This document shows, in pieces, positions 36,478 through 48,570 of a stretch of 64,000 nucleotides of DNA; the stretch's first letter is position 1, and the number at the start of each line of letters is the position of its first letter. The notes beneath the pieces are model-generated. The model worked only from the letters and a program-made list of their open reading frames with translations, did no database searches and was not told where the DNA came from. The position numbers were made by a program, and so were the translations under genes. Origin of the DNA: Odiellus spinosus (Eukaryota; Arthropoda; Arachnida; Opiliones; Phalangiidae); NCBI GenBank assembly GCA_963920705.1, contig OY987237.1:8462601-8526600 (forward strand), given 5' to 3'.

Positions 36478-38398
36478 TGAAAGTTGATCACTTGGTCCTA
36501 AACCAAGTAAAGTTTAGGAAGATAAATGGCTCCTTAATACCTCCTTAATACAATTATGCTAATGTGTGGAAATAATGACTCAATTAGTGAAGTAATCATT
36601 GGAGTATACAATTCTTACATCAATGAAGATCATTGCTTATTATTAACATAATTTGATCTCTCATTTTGTATTGCTATACGTTCGAAAAAACACTGTACTG
36701 GGGCATAGTAGATACAATACACGGGAACACATCTTCCCAAAAATGCAAATAAAATATCCCGTTCTATAAAAACCGTTCACCCACACGTCGATTATCCGGA
36801 ATATATACGACTTGAACTTCTTTTTATTTTTTTAACTTTTTAAGAGTCTGAAATTTATAGGTGTCCACTATAAGGTATTTTTTACACCCCTGTTTTTATA
36901 GCTGGGTTAAAAAAATATCATTTTCTATTAAAACCAGACTCTTGGAAAACTATACTTTAGTTCGAGAGTTATGGAGTTCTTTTCTGGCTCTAATAATTTA
37001 AAGTGATTTTTCACGAGCCATTTAAATAATGCCTATATATTTAATTTTCTTTAGTGGAAGTTTTAAGGCAATTTATTTTTCCCGCCAATTTTCAAGTTGA
37101 ACGAACTTTCTTTCAAATATTTCTATTTTAAGTCTTAATATTTAAATGTAATTTACCGAAAAACTTAGTTAGAATTTGATGTATTAACTCGAAAAATCCC
37201 CCAAAAAATAAAGTTCTTGAGGGTTTAAACCATTGAGTATCGGCTTCTTAAATAAAAGTCAATTTATAATTTACCATGGTTTATAATTTAAATATTTTTA
37301 TATTTGTGAGAAAAATGACCCTTCGAATAAGAGAGTATAAATCTAAAATAGATTTATGATAATATGCCCTAATTGAACACAATTAAATATACTGGCTCAA
37401 ACCACCATGCAAGAAAGTCATACAACATTTTTAATTAGCATCTCCAATTGAAAGGAAATAATTCAATTTATTCCGCGTCATGAATATGTCTCTTTTAAAG
37501 GAAAACTGTGAGCTAAAATGAAATAATTTTCGGAATCACAACTTTTAGACGATAATTTGGAATCATCTCTGATTGGTTCAATTAATTAACATCAATCTGT
37601 TAAGCTCCAAAATTAAAAAATTGAATTTTTATTAATGTTTTCTCGGTCTTTAATTGGAACACGAAATCTCAATCACACACCAATCTCTCTCACACGAAGT
37701 TAATCGAACGAATAAATATTTCGCTATTGATTAAAATAATAATTTCATTACAAGTAAGATTACAATGATTTAATTCAAAATATCGTAGAATGTTTCGGAT
37801 GGCTTCTTTTTAAAATCATTTTAGAAGACTGTCCAATGAAGTGACGGAGGTCTTTTTATTGGAATTTTGCGCTTTCTTAATTTAAAAGTTCATGAATTTT
37901 ATAAAAGGTCTTAAAAACTATAAAAATAGTGTAGTGTATAGAGAGGATAATGTAATGCTGGAACAAATCCATCCTTAATTTTTTTTTTTTTTTTAAAAAA
38001 CTTGAAAGAGGCCCGCTTTACTTCTGGGGGTATGTTTAAGAATAAATTGTTTCAAAGACAATGTCACCATTGTTTTATGGACTTAAACGTTTAGGAAAAC
38101 TCTCTTCCAGCATTGTTTTAACAGTGAAAACCAAAGATTTTGTATATATACTTAGTTGGTGCTTCTTGGGTGGAATCGGAACCCCTCCTTCTTAGATTTG
38201 TCGGCTATTTTCTTTGATGTTTTTTTTTAAGGGGGATCTAAAGAATCTAGGGGTCTTAGAGATAGACGCTATATAGGTTTGACACGCGTAGAGTTTCTTA
38301 TATATTCAAAAAGTCTGAAAAAGACCGTACCACCGCGAGCTGGTCGGGCCTTTTTCCAATTCGATACAGAGCTCTCCTCCTAAGTCGAAATCAGTTAA

Positions 38399-38854
38399 AG
38401 TGAGGTTGTCATGGGTTTTTCATCAGTTCCAAATGAAATTTGATTTCCCTTTTCGGTAAATCGTTAAAAAAACGATTCAAAATATACATAAATGTGCAAT
38501 TAAAAATAAAAATTAACCGCTACAGTAAAAATAAATATTTACAATCTTCGAAATTTTTTCAAAAAAATTCTCTGCAGTCTTATCGTCATCACTATGGTTG
38601 CGTGTCTAGCTCCTGTCACGTGATATGACGGATTTCATTGCGGTCGTTTTTGTGAAAGTACTTAATATGAGTATTTAATATTAATTCATATTAAATATAG
38701 GAGGGATATTTGACATTTTCCCTTTACATTGTTCCGATTTATAAATCAGTGCTCCATAGAAGGGAGTTATCGCTAAACTTTATTAAATATTCCCGGCTTT
38801 GAAATTCCTTGTAAAACTAAAAATATTACTCATAGGACTCGTGACAGCATCACT
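38399..38854. mobile_element. Family D TTAA-flanked element, long copy
   Basis: TTAA at 38395-38398 and 38855-38858 bracket 456 bp with inverted termini AGTGAGGTTGTCATGGG and the inverse of AGTGATGCTGTCACGAG. The left interior matches the 81-bp copy in AOPEP intron 10. The short open frame inside (38440-38628) is not a transposase. Confidence 0.7.
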
Positions 38855-39300
38855 TTAAATATTTCAGCATCGAGTCTTGTCTTTCAGGTATTTGATGTCT
38901 GTTAAACATAGAAGTTATAAGCATTGTATGTATTGAACTCTAAAACTGTCTCTGGCTTTAGGGTATAGCGGTTCAAAGTTTTGACCATCGTGTGAGATCC
39001 CTCCCACTGATGGGAATATTTTATCAAGCCTCTTTTCGATTATTTTTCCAAATTTACGCTTCAGAGGTTTAGCAAACAATGAAGACATGCTGAGCTTCCT
39101 CAATTAATACTGTAACAACTTCATTAAACCTATATATATATAATCCATACATAATTTAAATTTACCATGTGCACACCCCGAGAGGTTTAAGTCCTATAAA
39201 ATTGGATTTGTTTCATTTGAAACTTTTGAAGAGATAAGCTGATAACTACCTATTTCAATATTTTTGGAACCTTTTATATAGGGGTTGAAGCCCAAATTAT

Positions 39301-40135
39301 AACCTTTGCAAATGAAATCTACTAACCTTTGCAAATGAAATCTACTAACCTTTGCAAATGAAATCTACTAACCTTTGCAAATGAAATCTACGAACCTTTG
39401 CAAATGAAATCTACGAACCTTTGCAAATGAAATCTACGAACCTTTGCAAATGAAATCTACGAACCTTTGCAAATGAAATCTACGAACCTTTGCAAATGAA
39501 ATCTACGAACCTTTGCAAATGAAATCTACGAACCTTTGCAAATGAAATCTACGAACCTTTGCAAATGAAATCTACGAACCTTTGCAAATGAAATCTACGA
39601 ACCTTTGCAAATGAAATCTACGAACCTTTGCAAATGAAATCTACGAACCTTTGCAAATGAAATCTACGAACCTTTGCAAATGAAATCTACGAACCTTTGC
39701 AAATGAAATCTACGAACCTTTGCAAATGAAATCTACGAACCTTTGCAAATGAAATCTACGAACCTTTGCAAATGAAATCTACGAACCTTTGCAAATGAAA
39801 TCTACGAACCTTTGCAAATGAAATCTACGAACCTTTGCAAATGAAATCTACGAACCTTTGCAAATGAAATCTACGAACCTTTGCAAATGAAATCTACGAA
39901 CCTTTGCAAATGAAATCTACGAACCTTTGCAAATGAAATCTACGAACCTTTGCAAATGAAATCTACGAACCTTTGCAAACGAAATCTACAAACCTTTGCA
40001 AACGAAATCTACAAACCTTTGCAAACGAAATCTACGAACCTTTGCAAATGAAATCTACAAACCTTTGCAAACGAAATCTACAAACCTTTGCAAACGAAAT
40101 CGACAAACCTTTGCAAATGAAATCTACAAACCTTT
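39301..40135. repeat. 23-bp minisatellite, 36 full units
   Basis: The unit is AACCTTTGCAAATGAAATCT plus A, C and a variable final base. Units 1-3 end in T. Units 4-29 (39370-39967) are identical and end in G. Units 30-36 mostly end in A and usually carry AACG for AATG; the array ends in a truncated unit. Every unit contains the 8-bp palindrome TTTGCAAA. The array is non-coding. Confidence 0.97.
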
Positions 40136-41265
40136 AAATGAAACAATCTGATAAAAAGACCAAAAAAAGTTATTTCCTTTTTGAGACAAAAAAATTGGAT
40201 TATATCGCTTTATTTAAAAACCCTTCAAATATGTGTGGAATTGACATATTTTGGCAAACCTTTCAAATACTCTGAATTCTTGGATTTTATCGTTTAACTA
40301 CTTTTCTTAGGAAATCGAGTCTTAGACGAGAGATATTCTAAATAATCTGACATACCAAAAAATTTGACATTCCCATAAAATAAGTTATAAATATTTATTT
40401 CGACTATATTAGTAAATCATCAGCTTAAATTAAAATATAAGATTACCTATTTTATAGACAATATATTTTCATTGTATAATTAAAAATTTACGAAAGTTAG
40501 TCTTCCATATCTTTTTTAAATTGCTTAATTTATTTAGTCGCTTAAAGAAGACATTTAAAAACGTAAACGTATGCAAATTTATACCATTTCCTTCAACCAC
40601 GGAGGTATTTAGAGGGAGTAAACCTAATCTACCTTATATATACTTAATGGAAGTTTTTTTACGGGTATATATACAAGTGGGGACCTATTATTAAATTGAA
40701 TTCTAATTTGGGGGAGGTTAAATTGTAATCATTTTAACCTGCATGGTAATCGCATATATTTCTTTACTATGCTGAGAGTGTGTGCGCCTTCTACTGCATG
40801 GAATTCAGGGAGTTAGTATTATGTTTGGGGCTATAACTACTATCTTGGCACGGTTCTAATAGACGATATGCTTATTAAATACTTATAAAGTGGTAGTTTC
40901 ATACGAACGGATTTTGTAATGGGTGAAACCAAGAATTATTCAATAACCACAAAACAGTATCACTCCAGGTCAGTTGGGTGGAGCTTGTTTGCTTCGACGT
41001 AATATACGTCACGCGGTTTATATCCAATCAGCACGTAGATAGAAAAGTATCTTGTTAAAAACATTGGGACTAGATAGAAACATACGCTCGTGGTTTTACC
41101 CTAAATGTGCGTGCGCGAACTAGTTCTATAAGAGTCTCTCTCGATGCATGGGACAGTTGGGATCGAGGCCTGCAGATTTAGAATTTTGTAAGTGCATCGT
41201 TATAGTTTAAGCCCCTCCTATTCTCGGTGAAACTCATTCCCAAGTTTTGGTAAGGCTAGATACTA

Positions 41266-41535
41266 TTCCTGAGCCAATCATACAAAAAAAAAACCTATTC
41301 CAATTATTGATGAGATGATCTCTGTGCGTAAGTCCTGGACCATTATAGAACCAATCATTGAAGAGATATTTTATGTACCCTATGCAAATCGTTGAGGATA
41401 TCTTCGTTGAGAATATGATATATACGTACTCGGCCCTTCATTGAGATAATATCTTCAGCCAGTTCCTGAGCCAATCATGGGTCGGAGGATATCATTACCC
41501 CTTTCTCCTTATTCCTGATCCAATCACTGAAAAGA
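41266..41535. repeat. Degenerate repeat built on CCTGAGCCAATCAT
   Basis: Variants of CCTGAGCCAATCAT(T)GA followed by GAGAT(A/G)AT appear near 41,270, 41,350, 41,460 and 41,515, with related TTGA(G/T)GA(G)ATAT phrases between them. Spacing is irregular. Confidence 0.5.
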
Positions 41536-42345
41536 TTGTACTTTAATATAGTCAAACTTACAGGCGCTTTCTCCCCCCCCCCCCCTTCCGCACGGACAAT
41601 CATTACGAGAAGAGGGTTTTTTTTTCCTCCTGAATAAGAATACTTCATCGTGTGAAATCCTAGTTATATCATAATTCTGGTGAAACTATCCCTCACAGAA
41701 ATAGAGACGTTACACTGCAGCGAGGGTAAAATATTTTTTCCCGCCACAGTTAAATCCGTTTATACGGTGCATGATATAGCCCTGGGCATCCTTGTGTTGC
41801 CGAGTTTTAAAGGAAATGAATATAAAAAACCTATAGAAGAAAAATACATGTTGTTTTTGCTCGGCTATAATTAGGGCTAATCTTGGAACCAAACTCGATG
41901 TGTGGTCCCGGCTTTCAAACGTTACGCTTTATAAGATACGGTGGTGCTCGAAAAAGGTTCTCTATCTCTCACTAACTTCTATATTTCTTTAGTTTAGCGT
42001 CAATCGCTACCACCCTGTTCGGCCCTTTTTCGCTTAATCGTCGGCCAATCTTCGGGCGCGGATAACTTATTCTCAGAATTTACGTTCATAATAGTTATTT
42101 TTTTTTTTCGTAATTGTTCCTCGCTTCTATTCTTGTTTCCCATAACTGCGCCAGTTCTTAAATTCGTTTACTTCTATTCACTCTTTACCAAACAATTCAA
42201 AGATTACTTTGAAGTGCGCGATTCTTGTTCCACATTTTTACCTACGCGTATTGTTTAATTGGTACATATGATTTAGTTTTTATCCAACAATCTAGCCTAC
42301 AAGCCTTGATCCTAATCCTGATCCACACTTTTCTTCTTTATGGCA

Positions 42346-42475
42346 CAGTTTAACATTGATGGGCATGCTTCACGAAGTTTAGTACAGTGGAAGGCTTGCG
42401 AATATTTTTACGCAAAGGGCTTCGCTCGCCTTCCACTGTACTTCGCTCTGTGAAGCATGCCAATCAATGCTGTTT
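42346..42475. mobile_element. 130-bp foldback element
   Basis: Left arm AACATTGATGGGCATGCTTC and GTACAGTGGAAGGC are repeated in inverse at the right as GCCTTCCACTGTAC and GTGAAGCATGCCAATCAATG. The central loop is about 25 bases. Intact complementarity suggests a MITE-type foldback; no target duplication was determined. Confidence 0.8.
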
Positions 42476-42519
42476 AAGAGCTTTTTATTATAAACTTTTG
42501 GTACAATGGACTGGTACTA

Positions 42520-42965
42520 GTGTAACCGTTATCCACACTATTATTCCATAGGATATTATAACCTCATATGCACTTTTCGTATTTTGTATTCAAGTTTATC
42601 GTTGATACACAATTATCTTCCTTCTGGCACTTGTGTAACTTTGAACCACTTCTCCGTTCGATTAATGTTAGTGTAACCTTCCAGTGATAGCGTTATCCAT
42701 TATGTTTCTTTGGATAACTAGTGTAACGTTGGTCTTCGATAACCTTCCTTCGGATATAGTGTAACTATATGGACCACACTTCCTTCTTTCAAAAGCTATT
42801 ATTCACAATTATTTACTTCCTATCAAAGTGTGACCTTTATCCACAATTGCCTTCCTTCCGATAATATATCATTACCTTTATTCACAAATATCTTCATGCG
42901 TAGTGTAACCATTATCTATAATTACCTTCCTTGTACTAATGCAACGTTAATCATCCACATTTATT
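42520..42965. repeat. Degenerate tandem array, about 45-60 bp period
   Basis: Recurrent phrases TAGTGTAAC, (G)TTATCCAC, AATTA(T/C)CTTCC and CTTC(G)GATA appear in the same order about eight times with indels. Examples lie near 42,522, 42,670, 42,718, 42,758, 42,825, 42,898 and 42,950. Confidence 0.65.
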
Positions 42966-45002
42966 GATTTTAATCCTATTCCACCTAATATTGGCAACAC
43001 TCTCAAAGATATAATAACCTTTGCATCTCCGATTTCTTGACTTATAGATACAGGAACCTTAACTTTGTGCGTGCTGCCAACTAGAGGTAGAATAGGTCTT
43101 AATGTAACTTTGATCTACTCTTATACTTTCCTATAAATTGTGGTATTTTTTAATGAAACACTTCTTTCTCCCTAAAGCGATACCTAAGGTTTTTAAACCC
43201 TTTGATTTGATCGAATACTTTTCTCCTAAGGCGATATTATATCTTTTTATCAAACACTTCTCTCGAAGATTACTCGAATCTCTTCTCAAATTAAACCAGC
43301 TAAACAAGCCTACGAATAATCGTCGTACAATCTTAGGGCGTGCATAATTTATTTTGGTGAAACCACCTCGCGTTGCACGCGAATATTTGTAAGTTACTCA
43401 AATTTTTGGTAATCGATACAAGTTGGGGGTTGAGATTAATTTGGCAAATTGATGACGAAGAAGAGTGATTTTCTTTCTTATTCCTATATGTCATATATGT
43501 ACCGTTTCATACTATGGTTTTTGTATATAAGTTTTCTCTTTACTAGATATAGCTAGATAGATAGATCGAGGTTGGAAAAAGGGATTGGTAGATCTGTCAT
43601 CTTCAGATCCGCGCCTGGGTGGCCCGACTTAGATTGACGCAACGATGCCTCTTGCCTCCCCATTGCCCCCTTATCCCCCCTATCTGTTAGTAATGTATAC
43701 TATCCAACACCCCTCAGCCCCCCACCCCATAACCAACCAATATCCCTAAGCTGTATATTCTATTTAGTTTATGGTCATTTTACTATAAATATTTTTGCAC
43801 TTTATTTCAAGTTTTTTTGTGTGTGTATTTTTAAAACGTCTTGTTGGGTATTCCTTGTTTGGGGGAAAGAATGGTTCTGCATTCTTGGTTCTCATCTACA
43901 CTCGGTCATATAATTTCTAGTTGTCAACATGCCCAAAGCTTTACTAGCGTCTCTTTCTAAGATATCAAATCGTAAAGGGAATGTACCACATGGTTTTTGA
44001 CAAATTTTAATTTATTTTATTCGATGATATAGAAAGTATATGGTTATCCTACAACATTTACCATCTAATTTCCGAATTTAACACATTTGACGAGTCAAAA
44101 TACAGAAATTCCAGAGTTATTGAATAGTTTTTCAATACGAAAACGGAAACAACAAATGATATTGAGCGTAGTTTAACGGCAAACCAGGCACGTGTCTGTC
44201 AGCCAAGGCTTAGCTGTTAGTGTTAAGTCTGGAAATTATTTAGCGCTTTGTTCAAAGAATTTAAATTCATCTTTAAAACACGTTTATATTAAGAGCTAAA
44301 TCACACTACTGTCTTACTCACAACCACTATGCACTCGAAAGTCCCAAACTCGTGGACCAAGCTTCAGTTTAAATGAGTAACACCATAACAAGAACTTCGG
44401 TGTTGATTTTTAGGGACACAATTATACATCTTCTTTCAAACAATTCTCTCCTTATTAATTTTCCCCATATCGTGATACTATTACTTTAAGAATAGAAATG
44501 ACTATTTAAGTTAGTGTGTACTGAAAACATGGATTGGTTCTGACTACCCAATAGATGTGCGTATAATGTGTATAGAATGAAACTTGACAATAGCTGTCAT
44601 TGTAACCCAGTGACTTTTTGAAAGATTGTCTGCTTAATATTATACAGGGTTTTTCGCTAGTTTCTATATATACCCCACAAGAAAGAAAAAAAAAAGTAAA
44701 AACCAAGTTTTAGAAATTTGAAAAGATTTGCTACACAATTCAGATCACACCGCGATACCAGTGATTGACCTGTCCAATTGATGTATTAGTTAAAAACTAT
44801 ATAAGGTTTTAATACTTTTGAAGATACCGAACATATTGATCATTTAAAGTGTTGTAGGTCTATGGATTCTATTTTCACATTTGGGCTAGTAAGATTTTAG
44901 GAAACTTCAAAAATTTTTAAATTCCAAATAAATCCCGCTTGATAAAGTAGAGTGGGGCAATACTCTGTTAGCAGCAAGCCATTTTTTATCGATTCCTTAT
45001 CG

Positions 45003-45306
45003 TTTAAATAAGCCTAATCCTCCAATAAAGATTTCCAAACAAATATTAAAATAAAAATAAATCTAAAAATTACCCGGAAAATAGGCTTCGCTGGATTCAT
45101 GGAGATCCTGAAATTCAGAGACAAAACGAATGTTATTGAAAGTCTCATTTAGATCTCGCCTTAACGCGGGCCTTCGCTCATTGGTCACTGACCCTTCAAT
45201 GAGAAGAAATTCAGCTGATCACCTAAGCCTATTTTTTTTTTAAGTTTTATATTTATTTCTAGTTCATTATTTTTGTTATTCGGAAAGGGTAGGTTGCATT
45301 CTCCCT
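45003..45306. mobile_element. Family B MITE, left end truncated
   Basis: The right terminus AGGTTGCATTCTCCCT is followed by TTAA (45307-45310). Internal GGAAAATAGGCTTCGCTGG is inversely matched by CACCTAAGCCTATTT. The left terminal AGGGAGAATGCAACCT is missing. Confidence 0.7.
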
Positions 45307-46706
45307 TTAAAGCTTTTGAATTTATTTTCGGAATCACCATGTCAAAAAACATATTCGATGTAATGTTCTTACAAAAAAAAGCAGAAGCCGGCGATCTTAG
45401 GCATCAAACCCCTGCCTATTATTTTAATGTTAAGACCTTACAAGGGCAGTTGAAGGCTGAAATAATATGATTGGCCCAAATTTATAATACTTTTTTTTTT
45501 TAATTTTATCAAACTTCAGAAATTAAACACCAAAAACGTCTCTAAAAATTCCGTAAAAATTCTGTAATATTTTTTTTGACCTGATGATTCCGAAAATAAA
45601 TTCAAGTTTCCCTTTGTTAGGATTTGTAATTGATTTATAATTATTCAAATAGGAATTTTATGGACTAATGTAATATCTAAGAAGAGTGCGTGACCGTAGT
45701 GGATGAATCTGTATATTTCATTATGAATCGTTAATCTTTAAAAACACACATTTTTCACTAGAAGCTCTAAATTTTAAGACTAAACTTTTTTGACAATATA
45801 TATTTCTTCAAAACCGTGACAACGTCACATTAGGGGTCACGAAGAGGTATATACGCGTTTTAGCCAAGATTTACAACGATCGCGTTCTTATTGGTTAGGG
45901 ATTAAGTTCTATAATATGACACGAAATAGGCTCTTTTGGACACTGAATCATGATTGAATCTATATAGAAATGATGTTTTGGCTTTGGTCACGTAGCGCGT
46001 GTTTTTACCAAAAATGAATTTGAGGAAATCGCGATAAATCAGGATAAATATCGGGGTTCTTCTTGGCATTTTATCGTTTTAAACTAAAATTATGACGAGG
46101 TTTACCCCCCACATCGTCGTTTCAAAATTGTTACATTTAAAATCTGAAATGTTCCCTAAGCCGAACCTATAATCCTATACTTTATTGTCACGATTAAGAG
46201 GTTAAATCCTTTTAAATTAGGAGAAATACGTTAAAAGTATTTAACTTATTATTTGGAATAATCCACAATTATAATTTTATTTCGTTAGAAGTTAATAGAA
46301 TGTTTGTAGGAACCTTGGAAGTTAAAGCGGTGTAAAAATATTGAATACGAAAGAACTGAAAATATCATAATCGTAGATTTTTCGTAAAAAACGGTCAAAG
46401 GCTCACTTAGATTAGAAACGCAACAAGATTCGAACCTTGTCAAAATGATCTTTCTCCAAGATCGCGAATAAAATCTTTAGAAATTGAAAAAATTCGCGAG
46501 ACCCCTGACGAAATATCCATACTCATAAACCAACTTCCAGGGGCTACGGCCATTTTGGGTACAAATATAACAATAAATTATCGAATCACTCTCTCTCGCT
46601 TTCGTACCTATCCATGTATTACACCCGTTGCTATGGTGAAACGCGTCGAGTCTCGAAGCTAGAGGAGAGGTGTTACCGCCTAGTTTGTTTCTCTCTTCAT
46701 AGCTTA

Positions 46707-46780
46707 TCCATGAATAAATTAATAATTATTAAATTAGGGTGGCTATGAATAAATTAATAATTATTAATTTATCCATGGTT
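46707..46780. repeat. Direct repeat with overlapping palindrome
   Basis: ATGAATAAATTAATAATTAT plus TAA occurs at 46710-46732 and 46745-46767. The second copy runs into an inverse of the first (ending ATTTATCCATGG), so the segment can form a cruciform. Confidence 0.75.
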
Positions 46781-48299
46781 TAGCCAATTAGAATCAGAAT
46801 GGGAACTACGAAAGCTACATCTCTTAACAGATCGGCGCGTAATGAGTGTACCCCAATGGCGCGCTGCCCCTGTAAGTTCCTCTTCAATTTCAAATAATTT
46901 GCCTATAGAGCCCGAATCAGGTCAGCTTGCTGCAACTAGCTATAATCATTCCATTGAGTAGTAAATATTTAAACTAGCCTAAACTTCCAATCCCAGATAA
47001 TCTCGCGGGCCAATGTTTTTTAATTAGTTATCTTTAAAAATCCAGCCTATCTGTGAATATACGATAAAAATGTATGTCCGTCCCTTTTTTTAAAAACAAA
47101 TTTAATCTATTCTAATATTGGGGAAAAACATATTTTATTCATGGGAATATTTTTAAAATTAATAGCTCATAGTTTCCCTTTAATTTTACTCGTAATTACT
47201 CGGTATCCGAAATAAACATCACGAGATCCTTTCATTAAAATTTCAAACTTTAAAATTCCCGAGCGTAACGACTTGTTTAAATGGAAATGTTCTCACCGGC
47301 AACGCTGCGCAAGCGTGGATGGGACTCCCCAAAAAGTTTTAATTTAGCGCTTCGAATCGTTTATGAAATTAAAGTGTGAAACTAAATTAGGGCAAAAATA
47401 CTTATTATTAAAGATCGGCTTCTTTGAACTGAGGTTATAATAGAATTCGGCTTTTTTTCTTAAATAAATAAATCTGGTTTTGAAGAAAAATCATTCTTTA
47501 ATTTAATATTCCGACTAATAATTTTGGAAAAATTAAAAGAATAAGTGAGAATAGAGCCTTCGGTCTATCGGTGGTTCTCGATATCTCTATTTAGTTGGAC
47601 CAAGCCCTTGGCAGACTCTCCCCTGAGATACCAGTCGGCTCCTCTTTGGAGAAAGAGTCTAAAAAAAGAAAAAAAAAAAGTACCTTTTTTCGGTTATTAA
47701 GATTTCTAGTCAATGTTCAAGGGAAACGACACCCAAAATTTATTCTATTAAACTTTATTTATTATATTCGATTATATGATTAGGATTTTACTCGTTATAA
47801 AATCTATGCTAATACTAAATGTACAATTTTAGTAGCGTTAACTTTGTTTTTCGCTACAGGTGGCTATAGGTTGCTTAATCTGAACAAAACCAAAAAAATT
47901 ATTAATCCATGACTGAAACAAGATTAATATACTGTCTATGGTGGTGCCGAACTAGCTTTTAAGTCGAATGGTGTAGATGGTGCTATATACTTTAGGTAAT
48001 TTCAAGGCCACTTAAAGGTCGACCCCCTCTTCCTTCAAGGATGTTTGTATAACAGTTATAAAGAGCCCTGCGCCATCTTCTAATAAGGGTAATTAATTTT
48101 GTTCTTCGAAAGAGTGACCGATTTCATGTGTTCGATGTGAGTACCATTGTGAGTACCCCGCCAGTAGGTGGCTCGAACGCCGAGGTTTGATTGGCTAGAA
48201 GGTTCCAGACCTATAGATTAGTTAGGTTTAACGATAGTTCGCGTAAATTATTTATGATATTTTTAAATAAAATCTTTTCAATGAAACCATTCATATTTA

Positions 48300-48570
48300 A
48301 GTTGGTCTTTTCCTTTAAAATATGGGCGCGAATGCTGCGGCGAAGTAAAACTCCCTCGTAAACCGCCGTTTGATTCGTTACGGTCTTCCCGCGTCGCCGG
48401 CCCTCGGCTTTTGTGTACGAAAGTAGCGCCTAAATTTGGCGCAGTGGCGGCGGCGTTCTTTCGTGGGCCGAGGTCGACGGCAGGAGGTCTCTAGAATCGG
48501 CCGACCGTAGCGAATGTCGCCACTGACGGAACTTGGCCGCCGGCGTCTGCACTCTCTGCTGCCGAAAAAG
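48300..48570. promoter_or_regulatory. GC-rich island about 3 kb upstream of patched
   Basis: CpG-dense sequence (GCGGCGAAG, GCCGGCCCTCGG, GGCGGCGGCG, GGCCGCCGGCG) in an AT-rich surround, followed by long T runs (48621-48656). No open frame of interest was found. It may be a proximal enhancer, an alternative promoter or an unmethylated island. Confidence 0.35.

Larger units (their letters stand above)
31052..39300. other. Gene-free stretch
   Basis: No protein gene recognised. Contents: a possible minimal first exon near 31,704, GCGCCCC-rich relic sequence at about 32,228-32,390, a perfect 14-bp-stem hairpin at 35,525-35,563, a ~41-bp duplication at 36,397-36,477 and a family D element at 38,399-38,854. 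The listed open frames are short and of low complexity. Confidence 0.45.
40136..48299. other. Gene-free stretch with degenerate repeats
   Basis: No gene recognised. It holds a degenerate repeat at 41,266-41,535, C13 at 41573-41585, a foldback element at 42,346-42,475, a degenerate GTGTAAC array at 42,520-42,965, a family B copy at 45,003-45,306 and a palindromic AT-rich direct repeat at 46,707-46,780. Confidence 0.45.

Noticed and set aside
46420-46460. GGTTCGAATC on the minus strand within a small hairpin, resembling a tRNA T arm
   Set aside because: The stem is offset by one base from a standard T arm and no other tRNA arms are present.
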